Source: Pseudomonadota bacterium
GTDB taxonomy: Bacteria > Myxococcota_A > Polyangia > Fen-1088
Reading direction: 5' to 3'
NCBI GenBank assembly: GCA_017881285.1
Contig: JADGRD010000152.1
Location: 1 to 7,648, forward strand
DNA: 7,648 nt
Shown: piece by piece, positions 6,966 through 7,648 of the stretch
Numbering within the stretch: position 1 is the first letter of the stretch
How the letters are laid out: each line of letters begins with the position of its first letter
Translations under genes and position numbers: made by a program
The notes under the pieces: generated by a model
Told to the model about the DNA's origin: nothing
The model's database searches: none
Seen by the model: only the letters and a program-made list of their open reading frames with translations

Positions 6966-7648
6966 CTATTCCCGCACCTCGAGGGCGCGAAGGACCGCGC
7001 TCGTGGCATCGCGAACCGCGCTCGCGACGTCCATGGGTCCGCGCGCGCAGCCGGCCGCCAACTGTCCGGCGGAGGGTTGCTCGGCAATCAGGAACCCGTA
7101 CTTGTCGGTCGCGAGGCTGGCACTGGCGATCGACGGAACCATGCCAGTTGCGAGCACCACCAGATCCACTTTCTGTTTCAACTTGCTTCCCTTGGCCGTA
7201 TCTTCGACCTCCCCCACGGGCATGCCCCCATCGACCGACACCCTCGCTGCCTTGCCCGGGACGAATTGCAGCTTCTCGTCCCGCTCGGTCTCGGCGAGGA
7301 ACGCCTCCTGTCTGCCAGATGCCCGCCGGTCGATATAGTAGATGGTGATCTCCGCGCCTGGATACTGGGCGCGCAGGTAGCGAGCCTGCTTGGCCGAGGC
7401 CATGCAGCACAGGCCCGAGCAGTAGCCCAGGTGGACGTCGTCGCGCGAACCCGCGCATTGCACGAAGGCGATCCGCGCGGGCGCCCGGCCATCCGAGGGA
7501 CACACGACACGGCCGCCGGTCGGTCCGCTGGGGGAGGCGAGCCGCTCCATCATCATGTTGGTGATGATGTCTTTGCAGGCGCCAAAGCCGAGATCGGTCA
7601 GTCTTGCGGGATCGTACGGCTGCCACCCCGTCGCCCAGATAATGGCCG
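6966..7648 (-). CDS. qmoA: QmoA: HdrA-like flavoprotein, C-terminal part only
   Basis: The frame is open to the window edge, leaving about 227 C-terminal residues of a protein usually near 400 long; the N-terminal FAD-binding glycine motif is outside. Visible parts read ATGWQPYDP...LGFGACKDIITNMMMERLASPSGPTGG...PSDG, then FVQCAGSRD...YCSGLCCMASAKQA (HdrA-type Cys set), IYYIDRRASGRQE and VVLATGMVPS. The MMERLA-P-GPT-G segment and the IYYID segment are typical of QmoA rather than QmoB or generic HdrA. There is no ferredoxin or MvhD extension, and the protein ends shortly after the flavin domain (AAGCARGPMDV), again as in QmoA. It is cytoplasmic, a partner of QmoB in electron exchange with APS reductase. 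It is the first gene of the operon seen here; aprBA or sat could lie upstream, beyond the window. The ATG codons near 7548-7556 are internal, not starts. Confidence 0.9.
   Translation of the reverse strand, partial: AIIWATGWQPYDPARLTDLGFGACKDIITNMMMERLASPSGPTGGRVVCPSDGRAPARIAFVQCAGSRDDVHLGYCSGLCCMASAKQARYLRAQYPGAEITIYYIDRRASGRQEAFLAETERDEKLQFVPGKAARVSVDGGMPVGEVEDTAKGSKLKQKVDLVVLATGMVPSIASASLATDKYGFLIAEQPSAGQLAAGCARGPMDVASAVRDATSAVLRALEVRE

Noticed and set aside
4725..7648. qmoA/qmoB read as methanogen-type HdrA or sulfur-oxidising sHdr genes
   Set aside because: The pairing of a short HdrA-like protein with a long HdrA/ferredoxin/MvhD fusion, followed by an HdrC-HdrE fusion, is the Qmo architecture; no HdrB or lipoate-binding protein is present.

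Overview
The window reads as a high-GC chromosomal segment from a Myxococcota-like or other deltaproteobacterial-grade bacterium. The first gene pairs a fibro-slime domain with Cys-rich 'CGDG...EECD' repeats, a surface-protein architecture typical of Myxococcota and relatives. The other six genes belong to dissimilatory sulfur metabolism. No RNA gene, CRISPR array, transposase or attachment site is visible, and no stretch over 300 bases lacks a gene.

Layout. Bases 1-1089 (+) hold the 3' part of the fibro-slime gene. A 72-base convergent spacer follows. From 7648 down to 1162 (-) runs one tightly packed operon, in transcription order: qmoA (3' part only), qmoB, qmoC, dsrJ, dsrO, dsrP. The junctions are a 3-base gap (qmoA/qmoB), a GTGA overlap (qmoB/qmoC), an ATGA overlap (qmoC/dsrJ), a TGATG or 11-base junction (dsrJ/dsrO) and a 23-base gap (dsrO/dsrP). 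This spacing implies one transcript and matched stoichiometry. The promoter lies beyond the right edge.

Function. QmoA and QmoB are cytoplasmic HdrA-type flavin/iron-sulfur proteins, and QmoB carries a C-terminal MvhD-like domain. QmoC fuses an HdrC-like [4Fe-4S] domain to an HdrE-like membrane cytochrome b. In known sulfur bacteria QmoABC links the menaquinone pool to APS reductase. DsrJ (triheme c), DsrO (Tat-exported ferredoxin with four clusters) and DsrP (NrfD-type membrane protein) are the periplasmic and quinone-facing half of DsrMKJOP. Here JOP follows qmoC directly, in the place where dsrM and dsrK would be expected. No CCG-domain (DsrK/HdrB/HdrD) protein is present in the window. 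This suggests a hybrid Qmo-JOP transmembrane complex joining periplasmic redox carriers, the quinone pool and the cytoplasmic APS/sulfite couple. It is the most interesting feature of the window. Direction (sulfate reduction or sulfur oxidation) cannot be told from the sequence.

A second oddity is a REP-like GC-rich palindrome inside the qmoC reading frame. It encodes a Pro/Ser/Gly-rich insert in a loop between membrane segments.
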